In this document: positions 1 through 13,000 of the stretch, piece after piece
Position numbering within the stretch: position 1 is the stretch's first letter
How the letters are laid out: each line of letters starts with the position of its first letter
The notes under the pieces: model-generated
Databases searched by the model: none
What the model was told of the DNA's origin: nothing
The model's input: only the letters and a program-made list of their open reading frames with translations
Source: Meandrina meandrites
Lineage: Eukaryota; Cnidaria; Anthozoa; Scleractinia; Meandrinidae
Assembly: GCA_963693305.1 (NCBI GenBank)
Contig: OY855906.1
Location: 33,098,491 to 33,162,490 of the forward strand
DNA length: 64,000 nt
Reading direction: 5' to 3'
Program-made: the position numbers and the translations under genes

Positions 1-2433
1 AGAATCAATTGAACTGGTCAAATCAACTTTTGTCAACCAGGTCAGTACAATGATAATCAGTTATTGCAATGTGCAATTATAAACCACAGATCCTGCCACA
101 GATTTGGTCCATTGATTCGGTTCTCATTCTTTTTCACTAAAAATCCCCCAAATTTAAAAGCAGAATATATAAAATTTGAATACCTTTTTTGTTATTGCCT
201 GCCTGAGACAAATATTTTGGAATCCCCAAATAATATTTGAGTAGTATCATTCTCATTTATTCATTGTCCTTTTGGTACAAATAAAAAAAGTGTAAAAAAT
301 TGTAAAAAAATATTATAAGAGCAGTGTAACTCATGTTTGTATTAATATCTACTCTCTTTTGAATATTTTAGGGTCCATTTGATGGTATGTAACATTACAT
401 TATTTTGTTATAAAGCTGTAGTAATATTATATGTATTATTTTGTTGTATAAAACCAGTGGCCTTCTGGCTTCATCTGAAGAAAATAGACAACTGGTTGAC
501 TCAGGATGACAGTTTTTTTTTTCCAGCTCAGTGACCCATTGTTGAGACAGCAAATTAAATGATGCTATTGTTTGCATTAATCATTACCATGTTACCCACT
601 GTGTTATCAAACCTTTGAACAACCAGGCTTTCATGCTGATGGATCAGACTAGTTAGTCAGAAAACTCAATAGTTAAGGATTTCCAAACAGTTATTGATTC
701 ATAGCTGAAAGTATGTTTCTGCAACTATTCAATTTCTGCAATCTATATAATTAATGTTCAGTAAGTTTGAACATACTGAGCTGTTTTTATTTGCTATTGT
801 TATCAATTACTAGGTGTTCTTGGTTTTAGCCAAGGTGCCTGTCTGTTATCAATTCTCTGTGCATTGAGGGAACAAGGTATGCTTGATAATGCAGTAACGT
901 GATCTAGGTATCATAGATTCAGGGTTTTCAATAGTTTTGTAAAGTAGCGGACATAGTTGTGAAAGCACCAGACAAATTAAACCCATGGTGCAACAAAAAT
1001 GGATTTTCCAGCTATGATTTTTAACAGGCAAAATTTGGGTCATTTTAAAGAGAAAGAGCTAAACAGACATCGTCTTTTGGCTGGAAAAATCAAAAAAAGT
1101 CACTTAGTCCTCTTGCAGTTGTTTACACCCCTGATAGTTAGAACATTTACTTGAAATGCATTGTGTTGCAGGTTCTTTAAGTTTTAAATTTGCCATTCTT
1201 GTGGCCGCTTTCAAGTCAAGATCATCAGGACACAGTAGGTACTACACCACGCCTATATCCTGCCCCACCCTACATGTGTTTGGCGACACAGACAGAGTGA
1301 TACCAAAGGGTATGTAGTCACATAAAGTATTACTTCAGTTTTCAAGCACCTTTATTTTCTCCACCCTACATGTGCAGTGATATATCAAAGGGTATGTAGC
1401 TGGCCTGTGTGCTGGTGTCGGACGTGAAGTGCGAGACGGGGGCAAGGGAAATAAGGAAGAGAGGATTAGAGAGATCTTTTCCTTCCCTTTGTAAGAGTAA
1501 ACTACACCCCTGTATTGTTTCACCCTAAATTTTATGTGATGTCAAAGGGTATGTAAAGCATTACCTAAGTTTCCCTGCATCATCCTTCATGTCGTTGCCC
1601 TTACCTCCTCACTTGTACAATTTGTCTCAGATGATTCAACGTAGGTGTCTCTTCTTTTACTTAATTAGAAAACAGTGAAGACCTCCTGAGGCACTTTTCG
1701 AACGCCACCATTGTTAATCATCCTGGAGGTTAGTTAACAAATTTCATTTAAGTTCAGTTACCGTAGTTTCTTTTTCTTTTTCGCTTTAACAACTTTTCAG
1801 TAAATAGTTGACTTTCGCTTGTACAATTGCGGGGAAAGAGGGGCGCTTTATGGTGGGATCATTTCAATTAATTTTGAAACCCTTAAATTTGTCTTCAAAA
1901 CGATCGAAGCAAGCCAAATAATAACAGTTATATGTAAAACATAAACGAAAAAATACCAGCAGGAGAACAGCTACTCGTAAACAAGTGGTCCGATTTCCAA
2001 GAATGGGTGCAATTATTAGAGCCAAAAAGGCTCAAACTCAAATCCATTATCAACATCTACCGTTTGTAAGACAGTGCCTTTTTATCCTTGGGAGTCTTTT
2101 ATCAATTCATCGGAGGTTAGGTGTGATCGTGTCGCTTTAAAACTTGCGCTAGCCTGCGTGAAAAGCGTCCCCGTGCGAGCAAAGTGCTATGTTCGCGTGC
2201 GAGCGAAGATCGCACGCGACACATGGCACATCGCTCTCTCGGGAACGCTTGCTACGCAGGCTAAAGTTGCACAGGCTGTTACGTCCCATTTTAGAACTCT
2301 TTAGTATAATGACAGTGGCGTTGAGTAAACTCAATTTTTTATTTATTCTTCCGCAGGTCATTTTGTTCCAACGCAAGCCCCACAAAGAAAGGTCTATACA
2401 GAGTTCCTGGAACAGTTTATTAATAGAACTTAA
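1..2433 (+). CDS. OVCA2: OVCA2-like serine hydrolase (FSH1 family), 5' end outside window
   Basis: Exons are <1-40, 372-384 (a 13-nt microexon), 814-876, 1172-1309, 1669-1728 and 2357-2433; all junctions are GT..AG and in phase, and the last exon ends in TAA. About 130 residues are present; OVCA2 proteins are usually near 220-230 aa, so roughly the first 100 lie left of the window. The alpha/beta-hydrolase landmarks are visible: nucleophile elbow GFSQG (after GPFDGVL), acid motif HVFGDTDRVIP, and catalytic His in GGHFVP near the C terminus (TEFLEQF tail). Members of this family are small esterases; the natural substrate is not evident from sequence. The gene lies head-to-tail with USP5, about 1 kb upstream of it. 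The identification rests on motif order and recalled OVCA2 conservation, and I am fairly sure of it. Confidence 0.88.
1265..1556 (+). repeat. Three partial copies of an OVCA2 exon end plus splice donor
   Basis: The true exon end is CCACCCTACATGTG...CAAAG|GGTATGTA at about 1264-1316. Degenerate shortened copies follow at about 1360-1401 (CCACCCTACATGTG, then TATCAAAGGGTATGTAG) and about 1516-1555 (TCACCCTAAA, then GTCAAAGGGTATGTA). Each keeps the donor-like CAAAGGGTATGT but lacks the middle of the exon. Confidence 0.5.
2150..2263. mobile_element. Small TIR (MITE-like) element in OVCA2 last intron
   Basis: The ends are inverted copies (TAGCCTGCGT at 2150-2159, ACGCAGGCTA at 2254-2263). The interior is rich in short GCGAGC/GCACGCG motifs that can also pair. 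It lies wholly in the intron between 1728 and 2357. No coding capacity is seen. A related end sequence (GCCTGCGAA) occurs at 14046-14096. Confidence 0.5.
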
Positions 2434-3445
2434 CGAGTTAAATAAATATTATTATATTATTGGTTGTTGTTGGTTAATTTTTTTTGTAAAAGAAGATAAC
2501 AAAGGAGTGCACGTATCGAGGTTGAACCAAAAATAATAAAGAAAAGTCGTTGAATTTCAGTCAACCAACGCCGCGGATATTAGCACAAAAACTTTGTTTA
2601 GATTGTTGCTGGTTAGGAGCCCGGCCCGCCGCAGTGCTTGATCTACTTTTTCTCTCCTAAACTCAAGCGTTTGTAGCATAATTTTATTGGTCGAGAAGAG
2701 CATAACCTTATAATCTCTGGGCCAGGGTTGGATTTCTCTGACTGGAAGGCAATGTGGTTAGAAATTACAGGCTTTGTATGTTGTATGGGAATCCGGCAGC
2801 ATTTTTTTTTTCAAGAATTTAATTCTAGACAACTTCATTGAATCAAGTAAACGGATACTAGACAATTTTCCATACATTTGCCTATATTTTTTCCCTCGAA
2901 CCGCGTCAATTTGCGGAAAAAGTATATAGACAAATGTATGGATATGTCTAAGGAATGTCTAGCCCAGCTACAAACTTCAAACTTGGTGAATAAAAACTTT
3001 TGCCCAGTATTTTAACTTTCGATTCATTAGTTGTCCAGAAATTCAATTTTTTTTTTAATATTTGCCATCGGATTCCCAAACAAACACTACAACTTCTAAC
3101 TGCGTTGACCCGTGAGATGGCGTTCCGCACCTCCCGCTCTGCGTTCTTAAAGTTCTCCTTGCACGCTATTATTGATAAATCAGCCGAAGGTGGATAAACG
3201 AGTAAGGCAAGCATGATGCCAGTGTGAAAAAGTCTTCTGGGACACAGAGAACAGTTACACAAAATCTCACTTGATCTTAAGTTTCTTTATGTAATCAGGC
3301 CCTGTCGACGAGGTTGGGCGTCGGTAGCCGTGACATGGTAAACTACCATAAAGTGATCCGGGTACGAGGTATAGAACAATGTAGCTTACATGACATGGTG
3401 ATATAGTGATCAGCCTGCAGTCTGTACCTTTCAGCGGAATTTCCT
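2434..3445. other. OVCA2-USP5 intergenic region / putative USP5 promoter
   Basis: About 1 kb between the OVCA2-like stop and the first possible USP5 Met. It holds an imperfect 92-bp palindrome at 2859-2950 (arms around CATACATTTG and CAAATGTATG). No TATA box or other named promoter element could be assigned. The USP5 5' UTR probably starts in the right part. Confidence 0.4.
2441..2446 (+). promoter_or_regulatory. Candidate polyadenylation signal of OVCA2-like gene
   Basis: AATAAA lies 8 bp after the OVCA2-like stop codon. A second AATAAA is at 2535-2540 and is the more plausible functional signal, because the first would leave almost no 3' UTR. Confidence 0.4.
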
Positions 3446-3939
3446 ATGAGCCTAAAAAGTTTGTCTCTTTCACTTTGTAGTTTCTTCAACTTTCTTAAAA
3501 AAACTATAGATATTGTTGAACATTGCGACTTGTTATTTCACCCTATGGAGTATTTAAAGAGCTCAAGTATCCGTGTGCCGGGAGGAGGTGATAAAGTTTT
3601 CAAAGACGAATGTGTTTACTGTTTCGATTCACCGGTATGTAAGTTTGCAACTGTTCCTGTGTGACATTCGAAGATCATGAGTGAACATTTTCCCATCTAA
3701 CGTGTTTTACAGGAGAGTGATGGAGGACTTTATGTGTGTCTTGCTACATTTCTTGGCTTTTGTGAGGAACATGTTCATCTTCATACCAGTAAAACCCCTC
3801 ACAGGGTTTTCATGCATTTAAAGAAAGTTAAAAAGGTATATTATAATAATGACTGAGCTAAAGTTTATTTATTTCTTTTTTTATTATGACAGTGCTAATA
3901 CTATAGGAAAATCCATTACCTGACGAGGGAATTCCACGT

Positions 3940-4002
<63 letters not shown>

Positions 4003-7000
4003 TCAAGTGAAATTTAACGTGGAATTCACGAGTCAGGTAATTGATTTTCCTTGAATCGCATAACCTTTTTAAAATGAAAATGTGGTGAATGTTGCGAATT
4101 TAAGCGCTGCCTCACTTTCAAGTCGCAATACCGCGCTGAATACCCTCGCATCTCTAGCCAATCAGAGCGCGAGAATTCTTTGAGCTATGCGATTCTATCG
4201 TTTAGCTAGACAAAATCTTGTGTAAAGGTAGTAATATTACAATGCACTTTTTGTCACGAATTTAAAACAGTACATATGTACATGTAGGTTTTTTTTTTAA
4301 TCCTCACTACTAATACCATTGAAATATATAATTATATGAAAAAGAAAGATCAAATTTAATTTTGAACAGAAATGTAAAAAAGTAACTTACCTGCATTTCT
4401 TAATTCTCATGGGGAGGGGAGGGAGGGGGAGGAGCTGCTCACTTGGTCCCAAGGGGATAGCGTTTGAACTGGTTTGGTTTAAAATAGGGTATAGTGGGGG
4501 ATTTTGGCCATTTTATTGTGGATAGGGTATTTTTGTGCACTCTGGTCAGAAGCTAGGAATATAAATTCTTGGATGTTCAAACTAAATGCTTTGTGATCAT
4601 TATAATTTATTATAATTTATTCATCTTTTGAAATGGGCAGTTTAATCTGCATCGGGAATTTGAAGCTGTTGCTGGACAACAAAGATCTGATCTGAAATAG
4701 GGTATTGATTGTGGGGTCAGACTTAATAATTTATGGAAAAATGCATGTTTCTTGGTCTGAAGTGAGGTAAGGGTTTCAAAAAGCATGCCACACAGTACCA
4801 TACCCCCTCCCCCCCCCCTCCCCCGCCCCCTGCCACCCCATCCTCAGGGTTGCTTCTCTCATGAATTCACCATGCCACCTGGCCATGCCATAGGAATGTA
4901 GACTATAGCTACGCGTTCTTATTTAGTTACATTTTGAGTGTTCACATAATACATGTATTAAATATATTATGCATATAAATACAAAATCTTAATCATATGC
5001 TTCTTGATTCTTCAGATTGAACCGGATAGCAGTACAGATTTTCCACCAAAGAAAAAACCTACAAGATTAGCAATTGGTGAGTTCCATGTCCTGTTTAATA
5101 TACGAAGGTATATGCTTTGTAGGGAACTGCATGTACTTCACAGAAAGCTGACCAGTCCTTAAATAAAATATATATTAAATACAAATTTATCCTTTTTTTC
5201 AAGCTTGTTTTTTGTTCTTTGTAATGTGGTCTGGTGCACATTTTTCATTAGCTGTTTTTATTTTAGCGTTTTTCTTTAAATAACAACATTGAACAATATT
5301 TAGAAACTTTGTGTTGTTCATTTGACAGGTGTTGAAGGAGGTTTTGATGTAGAAAAGACAAAGGTAGTAAGAAGATACGTACTACTAACAGTGTAATAAT
5401 AAATTGTAAGGTATAATAATATGACAATAAAACTATTAAAAAATATAGTTTTGCAGAAAATGGGTCAAAGTTAGGAACTGTTCTCCAGTGGAACTTGCCA
5501 TGGTCATTAGTCTGGATTATGCCTACCTCTTGTACACTATTACATGTATTTTTGAGAACTTGTTATCCAATGGCAAAGGTACAAAAGCACTGGCTAGTAC
5601 TTCATCATAAGATAAAAAAAAGTGGACGATATACAAACTAATACTAGAAAATTAATTAAAAATAAACATCTTGGCCATGCAAAATATCAAACTCATCTAA
5701 GCATCCTATTTCTTTGAACCATGAAGAACGCAGTTATACTGAAATGTCAGTGTTTCATCTGACATTAATTATAGTGCCATAAATCATATTATAAAGTAGA
5801 TTCACTGGTCATGATGGACAAAACCGAATTAATAAGTAATTGAATGAAAAGACTGGCCTAGGTTTGAAATAGTTATGATATCTACAAAATGTAACTTGTT
5901 TAATTTATTGCACTTCAAGCAAAAGGCCGTCCACGACCTGTCATTTGTGATAAAAGTTACTAAGTAAGTGATTGTGTTTCGCTTGTTGTGCAGTTGGAGT
6001 ATGATGAATTCAACTCCTTGTCAGTGTTAGGAACTGGTGGAGATCCTCTTGTCATTCCTCTTCCAAATGCCGAGCTTCCTCTTCAGGTATTAAATTTTAC
6101 ACCTCTACTGTGACCAATACATTGTTACTTAATAAGCATTTGCATATTTACTGATTATAAATTACAAGAAAACAAAATATTAAGCTTTTCTGTTTGTTTG
6201 TCTCATGATAAGTGTATAATTTGTGTGGTTCTAGAAAATACATGTGCATGAATCTAAAAATCAGAAGAAATCAATTGCAAACAATAAGCCGTAAATATGA
6301 ATAAATTGAAATGTACATGTGTATGTCATGGAATTTATAGCCTGATAATGTAAAAGGAAAAGTCTAACTTAAGTTAATTTTTACAGTATAGTTACACATG
6401 TACATTTAGTAAGTACCAAGAAAAATACTAATGTAAAAACAATAATGTTTAAAAATGGAAATTCCCAGTTGGTGGTGAGGTGCATGGTGTTGGTGTCTGT
6501 AGTAGGGGTGGGGGGTGGGGTGGGGTTGGGGTTAGCCAGTAGCTGGGTGCCCTTTGTTGTTTTTAGCTGTCTCATCCTATAGTATTTCTGTGCTGCAGGT
6601 TCAGTTGGCCATTGCAGGAGTTATTGCCGCTGACACTTCAGCATACAAAGACCAAGTGGCATCTTGGGATGGAGAAAAAAGAGTGGTATCCAAGTAAGCT
6701 ATATACCACCAATGTCCTGTTAAGTAGTTAGTTAGAGATAAATGTGTTTTAGGAAGTTTTTATTAATAAAATTATTTTGTGCTAAATTTTTATACTATTA
6801 AGTAATAAGGCCTTGTTTATATCATCTTATTGTAGTTTCCAGATGAGGTTAGTCTTTAATAGCTGACTATTTTGTACTTGATAAAACTGACTTTTTTACC
6901 CTATTTATTTAGTAATTTTATATAACATTAAATTTAATTAATGCATAATATGTTATTTCAGGCATGCAAACAATCTCTTACAACTGGACAATGGTGTTAA

Positions 7001-10000
7001 AGTTCCTCCAAGGTTAGTTTATTATTATATGAAATTGATGGTAATATTATTATCATTCCCATACCAAATGCTATGACATTTTTATGGGCAAAACATAGCA
7101 TGCAGAACAGGTGTATTTATTGGGCATGATCACTGTTTGATGGATGAGTTGGCTTGCAGAGAGCTCGGGAATGAGTCTAACCTGTCCCCATCTGAGACTT
7201 CATTCTTGCCTCGTTCTTGCCCCTCCTTGCCCCATTCTCACGCCTACTAGTCCTGACCCTCAAGCTGTCCAGCATCCAAGATGGTGACTTAAACAAGATT
7301 GTTCGGTTGTTTATTATTGAATGTTCGGACGCCAAAACGCCTGTACTGCAGGCTAGGCAAAACAATTTATTTAATACTCACATCACTGTGTTCAGTAGAC
7401 TTTACAACAAGAAGTATGAGACAACCTCATTGTTGCTGGTATGTTTATTTTCTCAGAGGCTGGAAGTGTGCCAAGTGTGATTTGAACGAAAATTTGTGGC
7501 TCAACTTAACTGATGGAACAATTTTATGTGGCAGAAGATATTTTGATGGTTGGTACAGCTGTCTACAAAAAGAATTCTTTTTAATATCCACAAATGCTCA
7601 ATGTTCCGAATTTCTCAGCCTCTGGGAACTGCTGACATAATTTACATGTTTTGTAACTGACATGTACACTTATCAAGAAAAGCTGACTCTGTGAAAAGCA
7701 TAAACCGTGAACAATAAGACCAAACAAGATTCTGGGTAGACGGCATTTGGTAATATTTCATATTACCAAATGTAAGCTGAATAATATTTCATTTATTAAT
7801 AATCCATGCCATATTCTTCTTTTTTGGAACATTAAGAGCAGGATGGAACCTGTCTTACAGTAATAAAATGTTTATTTTGTCACAAATAAATTCAATTCAT
7901 TTTTCCATTTTACCAGTAAACATTTGGGTGGTATGTTCATGGTTTATGCTTTTCATGGTTCAACAATCCTTCAATAAGATGTACACCAGAATAACATTTA
8001 TTTAATAATTAAAAGTGAAACGCGGCACTGTCCATTCTTACAAATACAGTGTAGTTTATCAAAACACTTGTACCTGTACGAAGTCCCCAGTTCCAGATCT
8101 CTGCATGCATTGCAGGATGAGTACGAATAGAAGGAGGAGAGGGGGAGGGGGAGCCATTTTCTCTCTGTGTTTATTGTATGTTTCGATGTACATGTACATA
8201 TGTGTCATCTGAAATCCTTTTATTTTGTAGGCTCAGGAGGCAATAACCATGCTGTGGATTATTATAAAGAGACAGGTTATCCACTGGCTGTCAAACTTGG
8301 AACAATTACACCTGATGGGGCAGGTACAGTGCTAGATAATTGTAGTTTTGTAATTTTAGTTTTATATTTAAATTCCATTCATTATATACAAATTCTGTAG
8401 GTATTTAATTTCATACGATAACTGTGTCATCTAGAACACTAACAGAGCCTTGGTATTTTATAATTAATGTTACTTTTGGACTCTGCCCATTCTCACCCGC
8501 AGAGCCGCCTGTCTGTCTTAGGTGGCAATGCCTTTGCATGAGAAACCTGTCATTGTGGCTCTTTCAAGGATCTTTCCAAGGTCTTCAAGGACCTTTGAGG
8601 ATTTTTGAGGATCTTGGCAAGGATCTTGACAAGGATCTTCACGGATGTTTGAGGATCCTTTCAAGATCTTCAAGAATCTCAGGAAGGATCTTGGAGAGGA
8701 TCCTGACAAGGATCTTCAAGGATCTTTGAGGATTCTTTCAAGATCTTCAATCAAGAATCTCAGGAAGGATCTCTGACAAGGGTCTTCAAGGATCTTTGAG
8801 GATCTGTGAGGAATGTTTCAAGATCTAATTCTGTATTACTTTGGACATGTACATGTGGGATTTTACTTTTTCTTAAGATTGTAAACATCCACCTGTTGAC
8901 CATTCTACGTGATGAGCAATGATATACGTAGGTATTAGTATGTTTATAAATTTTTGTTTGATTGTGTCTTGAAGATGTGTTCTCGTATGATGAGGATGAT
9001 ATGGTCGAAGATCCCAACCTTGCTCAGCACCTTGCTCATTTTGGAATCAACATCACACAGATGGAAAAGGTACATTAAATTTTTGTACATTGAATGTGGA
9101 ATTTCAAAAATTAACTGAAAGAGTACAAAATTATGATAACTATCTGCATGCATTGCAGGACTATAATGCTCAATCATGTATGTAAAAATGCAAATTTTGA
9201 TTTCATTTCACATGAAGGGGTGGGGGGAGGGTGGGTCAGTGATGTCAAGATTGTGTTCCATTTACAACAAAATGACAATTTCATAGTTATTAAGAAAATG
9301 TATATAATTTATAATCATGTATTGATACAAAATCACAATCATTGTAAACTAAAAATTTGATATTCCTTCTTCTGATATATAATTACTTGCTATTATTGTT
9401 ATAGTCAAGACTTATAGGAATCAGTACACTAAATTAAGTCAAGCAGCCACAGCTGTATGTAATCATTCATCTAATACTGCAGTCCCATAATTTTACTATA
9501 CATACATGCCATTTCATGTCTTAATTCCAGACTGACAAAACAATGGCAGAGTTGGAGATAGATGTCAACATGAGAATAAGAGAATGGGATGTGATACAGG
9601 TAGGAATATAAATAGTGTGATTTTTGTATTTCCAGTTATGATGATTTTGACTAATTTTTGATGTTGGTGTTTTGATCATTGATGTTTCTTCATTGAAGTA
9701 CAGTATCTTCCCTTGAAACTCGAGAAAAAAAATTATTGATTGGGATCTGGATCTAATGGCAATAGTTCATTCACCACTTACAAGTTTAATGCTTAGTGCT
9801 CAATCGTGTACACAGCATTCTTAATTTTTTTTTTGTTTGAATGGACTCCATGCTTGCTTTTGGTTGTGGTTCCCTTCAACTATGATTCTAGATCACATTT
9901 AAAACTGCAGTAGGCTACCAGCCAGAACTGCAAATAACAGTCAGTCATCAGATAATGGCTGACCAAAATTTGCCCATGTCCAGCAAAATCCCAACTGTAG

Positions 10001-13000
10001 TCAGATATCATGTACTAGAAGTTGAGTAATTTAAATCTGCCTTTCAGGAATCTGGCAAGAAATTGACTCCAGTGTATGGTCCTGGCTATACTGGATTGAA
10101 GAATTTAGGAAATAGGTATTTAATTTATAAATTTATTCCCTGTGGAGTCTTTTTGATGAATTTCTTGTTAATATTGATTGTGAAAAAAAAAAAAAAAAAT
10201 TGGCAAGTTAGCAGTCACTTCAGTTGAATTGTAGCAAAAGGAACATAATTGTCATATCATTACATTTTTCTTTTCTTTTCAGCTGCTATATGAACTCTGT
10301 GCTTCAAGTTTTGTTTATGCTTCCAGAGTTTAAACAAAGGTACAAAACTTTTAGTTCTGTTAAACACTAGCTGAGTACATAATTTTCTAAAAATTAAATA
10401 ATTCGTTATTACTCATACTTACTTGCATGTCTCTCTAACCAGATATGGAGATCAGTATGTCACAATATTTAACCAGGCTCCCTCAGACCCTAGTGGAGAT
10501 TTTAACGCTCAGATGTAAGTATGTACATTACAAGTGCATGTACATTACTTGGTAGACAGAACTAAACTGTTCACGGCCTGCAATGCAAAAGAATGTGAGC
10601 AAGCGAAGCAAAGCACAATGGGGTGGGGGTGGGTGTCGAGCAAAGCAAGCCATGCACCTTCTGTTTTGTGCTGGCAGCCAGTTCGATGAAAACTTATGAG
10701 ATAATAGGAAAATATGTCTTTACAATGTACATCTGCCTGCTTTCCCTCATCTTTTCAAACTTTTGCATTTATTTGTGTATTTACCTTTAAATTGTGTGTT
10801 TCTGTTTCATTAGCCAATTTTCCTTTTTCTTTTCTTTACAAGCAATAATAGCATTTGATCAATTTTATATATTGGGAACTGAATGTTGTTTCCCGATGCT
10901 CAAATGCTAGAGAAACGGAAGTTTACTGTAAATTGTCTTCTCTACTGTGAACAAAAAATCAGATGAGTGATTATTATATAATTATATTCTTTTTCAAGGG
11001 CAAAGTTTGCTCATGGGGTTCTGTCAGGAAAATACTCTGCAGCACCAGCAAAAGAGTCACAAGAAACAGCAGAACAACAAGCGGATCAGGTACAGTAGTT
11101 CATATTCAAGATTGATTAAGATCTGATATCTCATAAAATTATCTTCCTGGCATCAGTTGAGGAATATCGTCTTAATAGACCACATAGAACATGAATTCTA
11201 ATTATTAGTTACAGATACTGCCTTGACTCTGAACGTATACGTGCATAAACAGCTAGAAAAAAGAATTCTTGTAAGCAAATCTTGATTAGCACAGTGGTTA
11301 ACAGAGTATGGCTTTAATCTATATACATGTGCACATACATGTAACATGCAGATCGCGGGTTCGAATCTTTGTCACAGCGGCATTTGTATTGTTTTTTGTT
11401 ACCTCAAGATAGTAAATTTAGGCTTTGAATCATACATACGGGATCTTTATTTAAAACTCGACTTTCAGAGTAGCCTGAAAAGGCTAATATCTTCGAGAAC
11501 ATAATATTATTAGAAAAAAATCTAATAAACATCTATTTACATTAAAATGTTCACTATATCTTATGTCTAAAATCTGTATCTCGTGTTCTGGTTGTATTTA
11601 ATTAAAATACAAATCCGCATTTGTACCATTCCCGGACGGTTTTGTCTTGTTCACTGACACTCTTAAGTTAACCACAACACCAACTTGCGTAGGGTGGCCA
11701 AACTTGGGTAGGGATTTGAGTTCCTTCTATGTGCGAACTCGACCAATTGCGACTCATTCGTATGGCTTGAGCTACATACATTCCGCTTGTTTCGTTTCCC
11801 AGGAACAAAATGGTATTGCACCGCAGATGTTTAAAACTGTGATTGGACGTGGTCACGCTGAGTTCTCCACCAACAGACAACAAGACGCACAAGAGTTCTT
11901 TATGCATTTACTCGCCACTGTAGACAGAGCGGAGGTACACCTTTAGGATGTCTGTTTTTCCAATGATATAGCTCTCACGTTTTGTATCAGTTGTCTTTCT
12001 GAGAGGCTGGTTGTGTACGATGGATTAGTTATTCTGGGATTTGTTAATTTTACATTTTTAAATGTTATGAGGTATCAGCGACAGTTTCTGTTAATGCCTT
12101 TTATTTCATCCTTACTTTTTTCACTTTCAAACGCTTGAACTAAAGAGAATAGCGTAAATTGGCATTTTAATTAGACTTGTAACTAGGTAGCCTTACAGTA
12201 CAGTACTACAGTCTAGGTAACTACATGTATGATACAGAATCTACACGTTGAAACCGTCGTTTTGTCAATCCAAAACAACCTTAAAGACACCACAATCTCT
12301 TTTGCTTAAGGACGTTCGCGCGAAAATTTTCTAGTCGATAGATTTTTCTAAAATTTTTACTGAGGACGGATAATGAGTTACTTGTGTCAGAAATACAAAA
12401 AAAAGTGGGGGTCACCGACTTCGTTTCAGAGATAAGTCTGTAGAAAACTACCCTGATTTTGAAAAATTGGCGCACGTAATTTCGCACGGCTTTCAAGGTT
12501 CGTAGTTTAAATTATCGATGATGAGAAAACGGAGGCAAACGATATTGGTGATATTTTGAAGAAGTGCGTCTGTTGCGTAAATAATTTTTAGTGTTGCCAT
12601 CTTTTATGCAAAGCTTAGCCCTGGAAGAGGCATTTGAACCCGTCGTACGACAAAACGAAAAGATCAAAAAGCGGAATTCGAACGTGCGTGGGGCAAAAAA
12701 ATCAACCTTTTAATCGATAGATTTTTTCATTTTCTCGCAAAACGTAGATAATCGTTAACAAAAGTGATCGGTTAAGAAAAAAGTAGGGGTCACCGACCAT
12801 TTAAGCTGGCAAACTGCGAGCGAAGTTATCGCAACGGCTACTCACCCTATATGTGGTTGGAAAGTTTCCTCAGGGCGCGCGCTCGATGCATGACGTGGCG
12901 TAGCGTTGCGACAGGAATTACGTGCGCAGAAAGGATGCGCATAAACAATTAGCGCGAACGTCCTTAAACAACGTGAGAGGGTTAAAACCATGTTAATTTA

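Noticed and set aside
2074..2536. Open frames in the OVCA2 last intron and last exon in wrong frames
   Set aside because: The hydrolase C terminus reads in a different frame through 2357-2433; the longer frames are produced by the GC-rich MITE.
8424..8729. 101-codon plus frame and overlapping minus frame with repeated G-R-I-L-E/D motifs
   Set aside because: Translation of the AAGGATCTT minisatellite between two USP5 exons.
11280..11395. Functional tRNA gene
   Set aside because: A- and B-box-like words are present, but their spacing is too long and no acceptor stem pairs; kept as SINE-like.
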